From Bacteroidota bacterium (GTDB taxonomy: Bacteria > Bacteroidota > Bacteroidia > Chitinophagales > Chitinophagaceae), in assembly GCA_003175695.1 (NCBI GenBank), contig PSRA01000047.1, positions 1-36,070 on the forward strand: a DNA stretch of 36,070 nt. Reading direction: 5' to 3'. Made by a program: the position numbers and the translations under genes. A model generated the notes under the pieces. The model was not told where the DNA came from. It worked only from the letters and a program-made list of their open reading frames with translations, and did not search any database. The first letter of the stretch is position 1. Each line of letters opens with the position of its first letter. Positions 1-7,516 of this stretch are shown in pieces.

Positions 1-1254
1 ATGCCTTATTTATTTACTTCCGAGAGCGTTTCTGAAGGCCATCCGGATAAAGTGGCCGACCAGATTTCCGATGCGTTGATCGATCATTTCCTTGCCTTTG
101 ACCCCCAATCAAAAGTTGCCTGCGAAACACTTGTAACAACCGGGCAGGTGGTACTTGCCGGAGAAGTAAAATCAAAGGCATATCTCGACGTCCAGGAAAT
201 CACGCGCGGTGTAATTCGGAAAATTGGATACACCAAGAGCGAATATATGTTCGAGGCAAACTCATGCGGCATTTTCTCCGCTATTCACGAGCAATCTTCG
301 GATATTAACCAGGGTGTAGATCGCAAGAAAAAAGAAGAACAAGGCGCTGGTGACCAGGGAATGATGTTCGGTTATGCCAGCAATGAAACAGAGGATTATA
401 TGCCTCTTGCCCTTGACCTCGCACATAAGATTCTGCTCGAACTGGCGGCCTTAAGAAGGGAAAACAAGCAGATTAAATATTTGCGCCCGGATGCGAAAAG
501 CCAGGTAACGCTTGAATACGATGACAACAATAAACCGGTAAGAATAGATGCGATTGTCGTTTCTACGCAACACGACGACTTCGGCACAGAAGAAAAAATG
601 CAGGAAAAGATCAAATCTGACATTGTAAACATCCTCATTCCCCGTGTAAAAACGAAATACAAAAAATATGCTGGCCTCTTCAACGGCAAAATAAAATATC
701 ATATCAATCCCACAGGCAAGTTCGTCATAGGGGGTCCTCACGGAGATACAGGCTTAACAGGCCGCAAGATCATTGTTGATACCTATGGTGGAAAAGGCGC
801 ACACGGTGGTGGTGCATTCAGTGGTAAGGATCCTTCCAAAGTAGATCGCAGTGCAGCTTACGCTACCCGTCACATCGCCAAGAACCTGGTTGCTGCCGGA
901 ATTGCTGACGAAGTTTTGGTTCAGGTTTCTTATGCTATTGGTGTTGCCAAACCCACATCCATAAATGTGAATACATTTGGTACAGCAAAAGTAAAAATGA
1001 CGGATGGCGAGATAGCGCAAAAAGTAGAATCTTTGTTTGACATGCGTCCTTATTTTATCGAACAAAGATTGAAATTGAGAAACCCTATCTATAGCGAAAC
1101 AGCCGCATATGGACATATGGGTCGCAAGCCGGAGGTAATAGAAAAAACTTTCGTTTCACCAGATGGAAAAGCTATAAAAAAGAAAGTTGAACTCTTTACC
1201 TGGGAGAAATTGGATTATGTAGCAAAGATCCGCAAGGCTTTCGACTTAAAATAG
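1..1254 (+). CDS. metK: S-adenosylmethionine synthase
   Basis: This cytosolic enzyme makes S-adenosylmethionine from methionine and ATP, the methyl donor for the methyltransferases of the cell. The 417-residue protein has the family hallmarks: a [16 protein letters not shown] segment near residue 14 (ATP and methionine binding), [12 protein letters not shown] near residue 115, and the glycine-rich [15 protein letters not shown] loop near residue 264 followed by DRSAAY. Length is usual for Bacteroidota. The window begins exactly on its ATG, so its promoter and any SAM-responsive leader lie outside the view. A strong hairpin terminator follows 18 bases after the stop, so it is probably not cotranscribed with the Nudix gene downstream. 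Confidence 0.98.
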   Translation: MPYLFTSESVSEGHPDKVADQISDALIDHFLAFDPQSKVACETLVTTGQVVLAGEVKSKAYLDVQEITRGVIRKIGYTKSEYMFEANSCGIFSAIHEQSSDINQGVDRKKKEEQGAGDQGMMFGYASNETEDYMPLALDLAHKILLELAALRRENKQIKYLRPDAKSQVTLEYDDNNKPVRIDAIVVSTQHDDFGTEEKMQEKIKSDIVNILIPRVKTKYKKYAGLFNGKIKYHINPTGKFVIGGPHGDTGLTGRKIIVDTYGGKGAHGGGAFSGKDPSKVDRSAAYATRHIAKNLVAAGIADEVLVQVSYAIGVAKPTSINVNTFGTAKVKMTDGEIAQKVESLFDMRPYFIEQRLKLRNPIYSETAAYGHMGRKPEVIEKTFVSPDGKAIKKKVELFTWEKLDYVAKIRKAFDLK

Positions 1255-1272
1255 ATTTAATAAGACTAATAA

Positions 1273-1304
1273 CAAACAGGGCCAACCGAAATTGGCCCTG
1301 TTTG
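1273..1304 (+). terminator. Intrinsic terminator-like hairpin after metK
   Basis: CAAACAGGGCCAA (1273-1285) pairs perfectly over 13 bp with TTGGCCCTGTTTG (1292-1304) around a six-base loop, CCGAAA. The descending arm is T-rich at its end and is followed by GCATTT. The position directly after the metK stop supports a terminator; no other use is apparent. Confidence 0.8.
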
Positions 1305-1348
1305 CATTTCAGGCCAGGTTATTATAAAAGTTTTATTTTCGGGTCATA

Positions 1349-1909
1349 ATGGAAGGATCAAATCCATGGAAAATATTGGGTGAAAAGGCGATCTATGAAA
1401 ATAATTGGATCAGCCTGACCGAATATGATGTCCTCAATCCCAATGGAGGCAAAGGAATATATGGCAAGATACATTACAAGAGTTTGGCGGTTGGAATTCT
1501 TCCTTTGGATGAAGAGATGAATACGTATTTAGTCGGACAATATCGCTTTCCCCTGAATTCGTTCAGTTGGGAGATTCCCGAAGGGGGAGGAGATCTTCAG
1601 GTGGATCCGCTGGAATCAGCCAAACGGGAATTGCGGGAGGAAACGGGACTCGTAGCCAGCAAATGGACCATCTTGCAAACCATGCATCTTTCAAACTCTG
1701 TCTCTGATGAATTCGCCATTATTTTCCTGGCCAGAAACCTGGAACAACATGATGCCAAACCGGAAGAAACTGAAAAACTGATCATAAAGAAGCTTCCTTT
1801 TTCCGAAGCATACAGCATGGTTCACAAAGGACAAATAACAGATTCCATGTCGGTTGCCAGTATACTCAGATTACAGCTACTTTTGACGGAAGGAGGATTG
1901 GAAGGATAG
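1349..1909 (+). CDS. Nudix hydrolase, ADP-ribose pyrophosphatase-like
   Basis: This 186-residue protein is likely to cleave a nucleoside diphosphate linked to another group, such as ADP-ribose. The Nudix core is clear at about residues 76-99: the IPEGGG lead-in, then RELREETGL, giving the REUxEExGU metal-binding helix. In the strict GX5EX7REUXEEXGU spacing, the first conserved Glu is replaced by Val (GGGDLQVDP). The WEIPEGGG lead-in and a C-terminal helical part resemble the ADP-ribose group of Nudix enzymes, but the substrate cannot be read from sequence. Start is the ATG at 1349. It stands alone between the metK terminator and the rlmB-like gene 81 bases downstream. Confidence 0.85.
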   Translation: MEGSNPWKILGEKAIYENNWISLTEYDVLNPNGGKGIYGKIHYKSLAVGILPLDEEMNTYLVGQYRFPLNSFSWEIPEGGGDLQVDPLESAKRELREETGLVASKWTILQTMHLSNSVSDEFAIIFLARNLEQHDAKPEETEKLIIKKLPFSEAYSMVHKGQITDSMSVASILRLQLLLTEGGLEG

Positions 1910-1990
1910 ATTTTTCCACACACTCTTCCGGATTCTTTCGAAATAAACTGTTAAAAGCTCGTTACAGGCCTCAAGTTAACTTACGTTGTG

Positions 1991-2734
1991 ATGAAAAAAT
2001 CGTCTATTATAATAGGCAGGCAGCCTTTGATAGAAGCAATTTCCTCGGGCAGGGCCATTGACAAGATTCTTCTTCAGCGAAATGTGAGCGGCGAATCAAT
2101 TGGTGAGATCAGAAAATTGGCGAGAGAAAAAAATATTCCCTTGCAACAAGTACCTGCTGAGAAGCTTCATGGAATGACTCGCTCCAATCACCAGGGAGTG
2201 ATTGCCTTTGCAGCGCTCATTGAATACATCAATCTGCAACAAGCGATTGACTTTGTGGTAGGAGAAGGAAAGCTTCCTTTTTTTGTCATGCTCGATGGCG
2301 TGACCGATGTTCGAAATATTGGTGGAATTGCCAGAACAGCAGTGTGCTGCGGGACCCAACTGATCATCATCCCCGACAAAGGCATCGCTGCATTAAATGA
2401 AGAAGCAGTCAAAGCGTCGGCAGGTGCCCTGGAAAAAATTCATGTCTGCAGGGTGGGCAGCCTGCTGAAGGCAATAGACGAACTCCACCTGAACGGAATC
2501 CGCGTTTTCACAACAGAATTAAACGCTAAGATGAAATTGCCAGAAATCGATTTTGGTGTTCCTTGTTGCGTGGTGATGGGAAGCGAAGACAAAGGGGTGC
2601 AGGCGTATATCAGCAAAGCAGCAGATCAACATTTTTCCATTCCCATGCAGGGCGATTTTGATTCGTTGAATGTTTCAGTAGCAACTGGCATTGTGCTCTA
2701 CGAAGCGATGAGGCAAAGAATGGCAAAGGAATAA
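1991..2734 (+). CDS. rlmB: TrmH-family (RlmB-like) 23S rRNA 2'-O-methyltransferase
   Basis: A SpoU/TrmH-class enzyme that uses SAM to methylate a ribose 2'-OH, in RlmB a guanosine of 23S rRNA. The three SPOUT knot motifs are present: DVRNIGGIARTA near residue 105, VVMGSEDKGV near 196, and SIPMQGDFDSLNVSVATG near 217. The N-terminal part (IIIGRQPLIEAISSGRAIDKILL) matches the L30e-like RNA-binding domain that precedes the catalytic domain in RlmB and TrmH-type enzymes. A GTG at 1988 sits directly before the ATG at 1991; the ATG is preferred and gives 247 residues. No Shine-Dalgarno site is evident. The exact nucleotide target is inferred from the family. Confidence 0.92.
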   Translation: MKKSSIIIGRQPLIEAISSGRAIDKILLQRNVSGESIGEIRKLAREKNIPLQQVPAEKLHGMTRSNHQGVIAFAALIEYINLQQAIDFVVGEGKLPFFVMLDGVTDVRNIGGIARTAVCCGTQLIIIPDKGIAALNEEAVKASAGALEKIHVCRVGSLLKAIDELHLNGIRVFTTELNAKMKLPEIDFGVPCCVVMGSEDKGVQAYISKAADQHFSIPMQGDFDSLNVSVATGIVLYEAMRQRMAKE

Positions 2735-2832
2735 TTGCAATTGAAATTATTGGAGAGAAGGCTGCAAAAGTCATTCATTCGAGGCCTGTTTCCTTCAGAA
2801 AATGATAAGTTGCAAGAAGTGGCAATCCGCAT

Positions 2833-2864
2833 ATTGTGATTTGAGAAAAATCATATTACATTTA
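2833..2864 (+). promoter_or_regulatory. Promoter/operator region of HTH regulator 1, conserved with regulator 2
   Basis: A 32-base segment ends in TACATTTA (2857-2864), which differs from the Bacteroidota -7 consensus TAnnTTTG only in its last base. ATTG lies 20 bases upstream as a -33-like element. The segment matches the one at 5445-5476 at 26 of 32 ungapped positions, although sequence further out is not alike. It lies 48 bases before the chosen ATG. Conservation of the spacer as well as the boxes suggests a shared operator, possibly for autoregulation. Confidence 0.6.
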
Positions 2865-2912
2865 ATGGCAGATCAGATTCACCCTTCCTCTAAATTCTTA
2901 AACCTTTTGGCC

Positions 2913-3917
2913 ATGGAGCAATCATCGGTTCAACAGTTGTTTTTTCAGCATATAAAAAATAACCTGGCTCCTCACCTCTCTTTTGTCGACGAAATCGGTG
3001 AAATCCTGGGCATCAGCAATGACAGTGCATATAGAAGAATCAGAGGCGAGAAGGAGATTACATTCGAAGAAATTCAAAAACTCTCATCACATTATAAAAT
3101 CTCCCTAGACCAGTTTCTTCATCTGAAAAGTAATTCCTTTCTTTTTTCCGGCAAGTTATCACAAGATGCCGATGGTTATGAACAATGGTTAAAATACTTG
3201 CACCAATATTTGACTTATCTGCTGGGCTTTGAACAAAAACATCTTTATTTCCTGAGTAAAGATATTCACGGGGTGTATTTTTTTCAGGAACCTGTGCTGA
3301 GTGCTTTTAAATCCTTTGTATGGATGAAATCATTTCTCAATTATGAAGACCTGAAAGGGAGAAAATTTTCCCTTAAGAATGTTGTCTATCCTGAGAGCCT
3401 CGAGCTGGCGAAGAAGCTCACCTATTTGTACAATCAGATTCCAACGACCGAGATTTGGAATTTGGAATGCATAAACGTACTGATCCAGCAGATCCAGTAC
3501 TATGCAGAGTCGAATATGTTCGAAAGTGATGAAGATATGAAGATTGTATTCGACAAGTTCATCCAACTAATTGATCATATTGAAAGACAAGCGGAAATCG
3601 GAAAGAAATACAACATGTATGAATCAATAAAACCCAATGCCGCAGAATTTAATCTTTTCTATAACGAAGTAGTTATTGGCGACAATAGTTTTCTTGCCGA
3701 CCTCGGCAAAGCCAAAGTTGCATTTCTCAACCACAGTGTTTTGGATTTTATGTCTACACAGGATGAACGATTCTGCAACCACATGCTTAATAATATCCAA
3801 GGAATAATCCGAAAGTCTACACAAATAAGCCACGTGGGTGAAAAAAACCGTAGTCACTTCTTCAATATGTTAAGGCAAAAAATCAATCGAAGAAGAAAAA
3901 TGCTTGGCGTCTTCTAA
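2913..3917 (+). CDS. HTH transcriptional regulator 1 (BetR-like N-terminus), paralogue of 5544-6557
   Basis: A 334-residue probable DNA-binding regulator. Residues about 22-70 form a helix-turn-helix of Xre/BetR type (VDEIGEILGIS, then DSAYRRIRGEKEITFEEI and KISLDQF). The remaining 260 residues are a C-terminal region I do not recognise, with conserved patches shared with the paralogue (TEIWNLE, GDNSF, NHSVLDF, IIRKSTQISHVGEKNR). An in-frame upstream ATG at 2802 would add 37 residues, but the paralogue begins MEQ..VQQLFFQHIKNNL at the equivalent Met and the conserved promoter lies between the two candidates, so 2913 is chosen. The stop directly abuts that of the convergent fatty acid hydroxylase. 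The target genes are unknown; the enclosed lipid gene is a candidate. Confidence 0.8.
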   Translation: MEQSSVQQLFFQHIKNNLAPHLSFVDEIGEILGISNDSAYRRIRGEKEITFEEIQKLSSHYKISLDQFLHLKSNSFLFSGKLSQDADGYEQWLKYLHQYLTYLLGFEQKHLYFLSKDIHGVYFFQEPVLSAFKSFVWMKSFLNYEDLKGRKFSLKNVVYPESLELAKKLTYLYNQIPTTEIWNLECINVLIQQIQYYAESNMFESDEDMKIVFDKFIQLIDHIERQAEIGKKYNMYESIKPNAAEFNLFYNEVVIGDNSFLADLGKAKVAFLNHSVLDFMSTQDERFCNHMLNNIQGIIRKSTQISHVGEKNRSHFFNMLRQKINRRRKMLGVF

Positions 3918-4532
3918 TCAATCGTGCTTATGGCCTTTAAAGTAGAAGGCAGTCACTTTTTCCGAAATCAATTTCTTACTGGACGGTCCTGTGCCAAAGA
4001 CCAGGTCCCAGCATGTACAGGATATACCGAAACACCTGTCGGGTTCTTTACAGTGATGAGTAATATGATATTCCAATAAGCGTGGAAAAACTTTCTTTGA
4101 CCATCTTTGATGCAAAAAATAGTGCATCATAAAGAACCAGAAAAAGCCAATCCATATTCCGGCAAGGAAGGTTATGAAATTATCTGTCCGACTGGAAATT
4201 GATATCAGTACGAATCCAATCAATACCATCGCCAGTCGTTGCTTTCCAGTTACCTTAATTTCGGTTGGGTGGGTATGGTGATGAAGATGGCGTTGTACGA
4301 TAGCATTTTGCTTATCAGCAGACTTTGAATGGTTCCAGAAACGATGTAGAATGTATTCAATGAAAGTCCATGTGAGCCAACCATCGATGAATAGGATTAT
4401 GTGAAATACCAAACGGTTTTCGCTGAACCAGTTCGCCAAGGCCAGGGGCACTATACAAATCAGGAAAAATATGCCGATACATTTGATTTGTTGCCTGAAT
4501 TCTATTATTCTGTTTGCAGTTAAATTTTTCAT
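3918..4532 (-). CDS. Fatty acid hydroxylase / sterol desaturase superfamily membrane protein
   Basis: An integral-membrane di-iron enzyme expected to hydroxylate a lipid chain; the substrate is unknown. With the Met at 4532 it has 204 residues. It carries the histidine clusters of the superfamily in order: EYILHRFWNH, QRHLHHHTHP, MMHYFLHQRW and EYHITHHCKEPD. Hydrophobic segments surround them (IFFLICIVPLALANWF, LAMVLIGFVLI, FLAGIWIGFFWFFMM). The layout resembles the catalytic half of fatty acid 2-hydroxylases acting on sphingolipid chains, which are plausible in Bacteroidota, but this is inference. An upstream in-frame Met at 4595 would start inside the relic repeat at 4585-4629, so the inner Met is preferred. 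It converges on HTH regulator 1 with no gap. Confidence 0.8.
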   Translation of the reverse strand: MKNLTANRIIEFRQQIKCIGIFFLICIVPLALANWFSENRLVFHIILFIDGWLTWTFIEYILHRFWNHSKSADKQNAIVQRHLHHHTHPTEIKVTGKQRLAMVLIGFVLISISSRTDNFITFLAGIWIGFFWFFMMHYFLHQRWSKKVFPRLLEYHITHHCKEPDRCFGISCTCWDLVFGTGPSSKKLISEKVTAFYFKGHKHD

Positions 4533-4584
4533 ACGGAAGTGGTTTAAGGTTGTGATGGAATTGATTTGTGATGTGCTTTCTTTC

Positions 4585-4629
4585 GTGTCCTTCAAAGTAG
4601 AAACGCCGGATCTTTTCGGTGATAATGAG
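4585..4629 (-). pseudogene. Relic of the 3' end of a second fatty acid hydroxylase gene
   Basis: On the minus strand this stretch reads LIITEKIRRFYFEGH, closely matching the intact hydroxylase C-terminus LISEKVTAFYFKGH at 3930-3971. From EK onwards 8 of 11 residues are identical. At DNA level a 14-base run (4589-4602 against 3934-3947) has a single mismatch. No histidine-motif sequence precedes it; the DUF6134-like gene ends 30 bases upstream. I read it as the stump left by a tandem duplication. The match is short, so chance or a conserved short peptide remains possible. Confidence 0.5.
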
Positions 4630-4658
4630 CGTTTGGTCCAAATTCATGGCTGTATTTG

Positions 4659-5312
4659 TTATTCGTTTAATACAAAATCTAAATGGAAAAGCGATTGGTC
4701 AACTTCCACTTTTGTACAAACCCCATTATGGTAAGTGTAGTAATTCTCGTGACCGTTAGGAAATTTTACCCGATACCTGCACGAATCGACTTTTTCAACA
4801 GGCACATATTTTTGAAAATTGTCGGAAAACACTTCCCGCAGACCAACCGGTTCCGTATAATAAAGCCATAGTATGGAAGCACGGATGGGATAATAAGGCA
4901 ATTGAGAAGTTCCAGATCTTTCCTTCAGCTGGTAAGAAAATCCTGTTGCCTGTACCTGTTGTTTCACTTTTTCATTTCCGTTGACGATGCGGCTTAGGTA
5001 GGACGAGACCAGGATACCCTTTTCAAAGATTGCTTCTTCTATAGTTTGAACTGAAATCATGACAAGAATCCTCATTTTTACATCTGACTCAATGCGGATC
5101 CGGACAATATTTGATTCCACATTTTCATACAGCCTTAAAGTACCCTGTTCGGAACCGTTATGGTATACTGTGTAATGGATGGTCTTTTTTTGGGCGGACA
5201 ATGATAAGGCCCATAAGAGCGAAAAACAAAAGGCATAAGCGAATTTGAGAGCTGGCGGTCTCCTGGATATTTTATAACGCCGGAGCAACCAGACAAGAAT
5301 TAAAGGAATCAT
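4659..5312 (-). CDS. Secreted DUF6134-like protein of unknown function
   Basis: A 217-residue exported protein. A signal peptide is visible at residues about 23-40 (FAYAFCFSLLWALSLSA, cleavage before QKK), but it is preceded by an unusual hydrophobic and basic leader (MIPLILVWLLRRYKISRRPP). No other ATG offers a shorter start, so the 5312 start is kept with caution. The mature part is beta-rich and opens with TIHYTVYHNGSEQGTLRL, the style of DUF6134 proteins, and it ends in repeated aromatic strands (YYTYHNGVCTKVEVDQSLFHLDFVLNE). I assign the family from memory of this pattern, not from a search, and no function is known to me. It is read in the same direction as the hydroxylase. Confidence 0.65.
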   Translation of the reverse strand: MIPLILVWLLRRYKISRRPPALKFAYAFCFSLLWALSLSAQKKTIHYTVYHNGSEQGTLRLYENVESNIVRIRIESDVKMRILVMISVQTIEEAIFEKGILVSSYLSRIVNGNEKVKQQVQATGFSYQLKERSGTSQLPYYPIRASILWLYYTEPVGLREVFSDNFQKYVPVEKVDSCRYRVKFPNGHENYYTYHNGVCTKVEVDQSLFHLDFVLNE

Positions 5313-5444
5313 AAAGTAAGTTTTAGGAGTTAATGTCTGGTGCTAAATTATTTTTTGAATGAGGGGAGTCCTAATTGCTTTCTGCTCCGTATTTATTAAA
5401 TCAAGCAAGCAGCGCCAGTGCGGCAGTTTTTGCAAATGGCTGGT

Positions 5445-5476
5445 ATTGCTAATTGCAAAAAATCATACTACATTTA
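5445..5476 (+). promoter_or_regulatory. Promoter/operator region of HTH regulator 2, conserved with regulator 1
   Basis: The segment ends in TACATTTA (5469-5476), a near-consensus -7 box, with ATTG 20 bases upstream. It aligns without gaps to 2833-2864 at 26 of 32 positions, including the spacer run AAAAATCATA. It sits 67 bases before the ATG at 5544. Retention of the spacer suggests that a protein, perhaps the regulators themselves, binds here. Confidence 0.6.
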
Positions 5477-5543
5477 TAGGAAGTAGCAGCTCCTGAGAAA
5501 ATCCATCTCCTTTTTTTGCAATAATTACTAAACAAGTTTGGTT

Positions 5544-6557
5544 ATGGAACAGCCTGATGTTCAGCAACTTTTTTTCCAGCATATCAAAAACAACCTGCCC
5601 CGGCATCTATCACTGGTTGACGAAGTGGCTGAACTCTTAAATATTAGCACTGATAGTGCTTACAGGCGAATTCGGGGGGAGAAAATGATGTCATTTGATG
5701 AGATCCGGACTCTATGCAAACAATTCAATATTTCACTTGACCAGTTCTTTTTCCTCACAAGCCAGTCCCTTATTTTCACAGGTAAGAATGCTGATAGCAG
5801 CGATTTCAGTTTAGAGATGCATCTACGTAGTATTCTGGCTGAGTTAGTCTACATAAATTCATTTGAGCGCAAAGAGATGATCGTTTCGAATAAGGATGTG
5901 ACCATATTTCATTATTTCAATTATAATGAACTAGCAGCATTCAAGTTCTTTTTCTGGATGAAAACCTTGTTACAGGTTCCTCTCTTTGGCAGGAAATTAT
6001 TTGATGTAGATGAAATGACTCAAAGCCTTCAAAATTTAGGCCACCAGATTATTGAAGAGTACAATAAAATTAATTCGCAAGAGATCTGGAATGTAGAAAA
6101 CATTCATACTATTATTTACCAGATAGAATATTATAAGGAAACCAAGATGTTTGCTTCTCCGCAGGATATAATCAACTTATATGAGTGCGTGGAAAAAATG
6201 GTAAATCACATTGAAAAACAGGCCGAACTGGGATATAAATTCGACGTCAACGGAAAATATCCTCCGGAAAAGGCGAGTTATAAGATGTTTGTAAATGAAT
6301 TTGTTCTTGGGGATAATTCTTTTTTTGCTGTTCTCAATGATACAAAGATTGTGCATATTAATCATTCAGTATTAAATTTTATCACGACTAAGGATACACG
6401 ATTTGTCGAATATACTTATCAGCATTTGCAAAATATCATCCGGAAGTCCACGCTCATCAGTGATGTTGGTGAAAAGGATAGAAAAAGATTTTTTGACCGA
6501 ATGCGGGAAAAGATACAGTTGAGGAAGAAGGCTGCTGCCAACTACAATCCCAAATAA
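5544..6557 (+). CDS. HTH transcriptional regulator 2 (BetR-like N-terminus), paralogue of 2913-3917
   Basis: A 337-residue regulator homologous along its whole length to the one at 2913-3917. The first 70 residues are about two-thirds identical by eye (shared VQQLFFQHIKNNL and DSAYRRIRGEK), while the C-terminal part has drifted to perhaps 40% and keeps EIWN, GDNSF, NHSVLNF and IIRKST.IS.VGEK. This implies similar DNA targets but different signals. The ATG at 5544 is chosen over a TTG two codons earlier because it matches the paralogue. The HMG-CoA lyase-like gene follows after 25 bases in the same direction and may be cotranscribed. The C-terminal domain is not one I can name. Confidence 0.82.
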   Translation: MEQPDVQQLFFQHIKNNLPRHLSLVDEVAELLNISTDSAYRRIRGEKMMSFDEIRTLCKQFNISLDQFFFLTSQSLIFTGKNADSSDFSLEMHLRSILAELVYINSFERKEMIVSNKDVTIFHYFNYNELAAFKFFFWMKTLLQVPLFGRKLFDVDEMTQSLQNLGHQIIEEYNKINSQEIWNVENIHTIIYQIEYYKETKMFASPQDIINLYECVEKMVNHIEKQAELGYKFDVNGKYPPEKASYKMFVNEFVLGDNSFFAVLNDTKIVHINHSVLNFITTKDTRFVEYTYQHLQNIIRKSTLISDVGEKDRKRFFDRMREKIQLRKKAAANYNPK

Positions 6558-6582
6558 GTTCATTATTGCTTAGTTTCGCTGC

Positions 6583-7467
6583 ATGGAAAAGCAGCCAGCG
6601 GAAGGCCAAAAGGGAAGGATTCACCTCGTTGAATGCCCCAGGGATGCCATGCAGGGATGGAAGAGCGTGATTCCGACCACCGAAAAGATCTCTTATCTAA
6701 ATCAGCTATTACAAGTCGGTTTTGGCACACTCGATTTTGGAAGTTTTGTATCTCCCAAGGCCATTCCGCAGATGGCAGATACAAAGGAAGTGATTGGTGG
6801 GCTGGACATTTCGGCTACCCATACCCGCCTGCTTGCCATTGTGGCCAATTTGCGGGGTGCCGAAGAGGCCGCTGCCTTTGATGAGATCAGTTTTATTGGT
6901 TTCCCCTTTTCTATTTCAGAGACGTTCCAACAAAGAAATACCAATAGCTCCATGGCAGAGTCCCTGGATAGGGTAAAAAAGATTCAGGAACTTTGTATGT
7001 CCCGGAACAAAGAATTGGTAATCTATATTTCCATGGCTTTTGGCAATCCATATGGTGATCCTTATGACAAGAACATTGCATTGGATTGGGCATTCAAATT
7101 GGGTTCCCTCGGCATTAAAACTATTTCGCTGGCTGACACAGTAGGATTGGCTACGCCGGATCAGGTTTTTGAATTGACCAGCTTTTTGGTGAAAGAAATG
7201 CCGAATCATGAAATCGGCGTTCATTTGCACTCCAGGCCCGAAAACAGGATGAAAAAAATAGATGCGGCTCTGCAGGCAGGGTGTTTACGGTTCGATGGTG
7301 CATTGAAGGGCATTGGTGGTTGCCCCCTGGCCAATGATGAATTGGTTGGCAATATGGACACGGAATTGATGATAGAATATTTTAATGAGAAAAGACTACT
7401 CGGACCTCTAAACCACCAGGCACTCGCCAGGAGCATTGCCCTGGCAAACGAGATATTTATATCATGA
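6583..7467 (+). CDS. Hydroxymethylglutaryl-CoA lyase-like enzyme (HMGL family)
   Basis: A 294-residue TIM-barrel enzyme expected to split 3-hydroxy-3-methylglutaryl-CoA into acetoacetate and acetyl-CoA, the last step of leucine breakdown. The catalytic features of HMG-CoA lyases are present: ECPRDAMQ (Arg20 and Asp21), GSFVSPKAIPQMAD near residue 53, metal-binding VHLHS (His214 and His216), the active-site loop GIGGCPLA (Cys247), and Asn257. The usual HCHD is HLHS here, so the Asp after the second metal His is lost; the effect is unknown. It lies 25 bases after HTH regulator 2. A related aldolase specificity such as another 3-hydroxy-acyl-CoA cannot be excluded. Confidence 0.87.
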   Translation: MEKQPAEGQKGRIHLVECPRDAMQGWKSVIPTTEKISYLNQLLQVGFGTLDFGSFVSPKAIPQMADTKEVIGGLDISATHTRLLAIVANLRGAEEAAAFDEISFIGFPFSISETFQQRNTNSSMAESLDRVKKIQELCMSRNKELVIYISMAFGNPYGDPYDKNIALDWAFKLGSLGIKTISLADTVGLATPDQVFELTSFLVKEMPNHEIGVHLHSRPENRMKKIDAALQAGCLRFDGALKGIGGCPLANDELVGNMDTELMIEYFNEKRLLGPLNHQALARSIALANEIFIS

Positions 7468-7516
7468 GTGGACAGACACATCCGAAAAGTCTTCTGCCCA
7501 TTTCAAATTAGTTTTT

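Noticed and set aside
396-741. Long open frames antisense to metK
   Set aside because: They lie wholly inside a highly conserved gene, have no family features and follow from its codon use.
4357-4647. A 96-codon open frame on the minus strand
   Set aside because: Only its first third resembles protein (the hydroxylase relic); the rest overlaps the intact hydroxylase out of frame.
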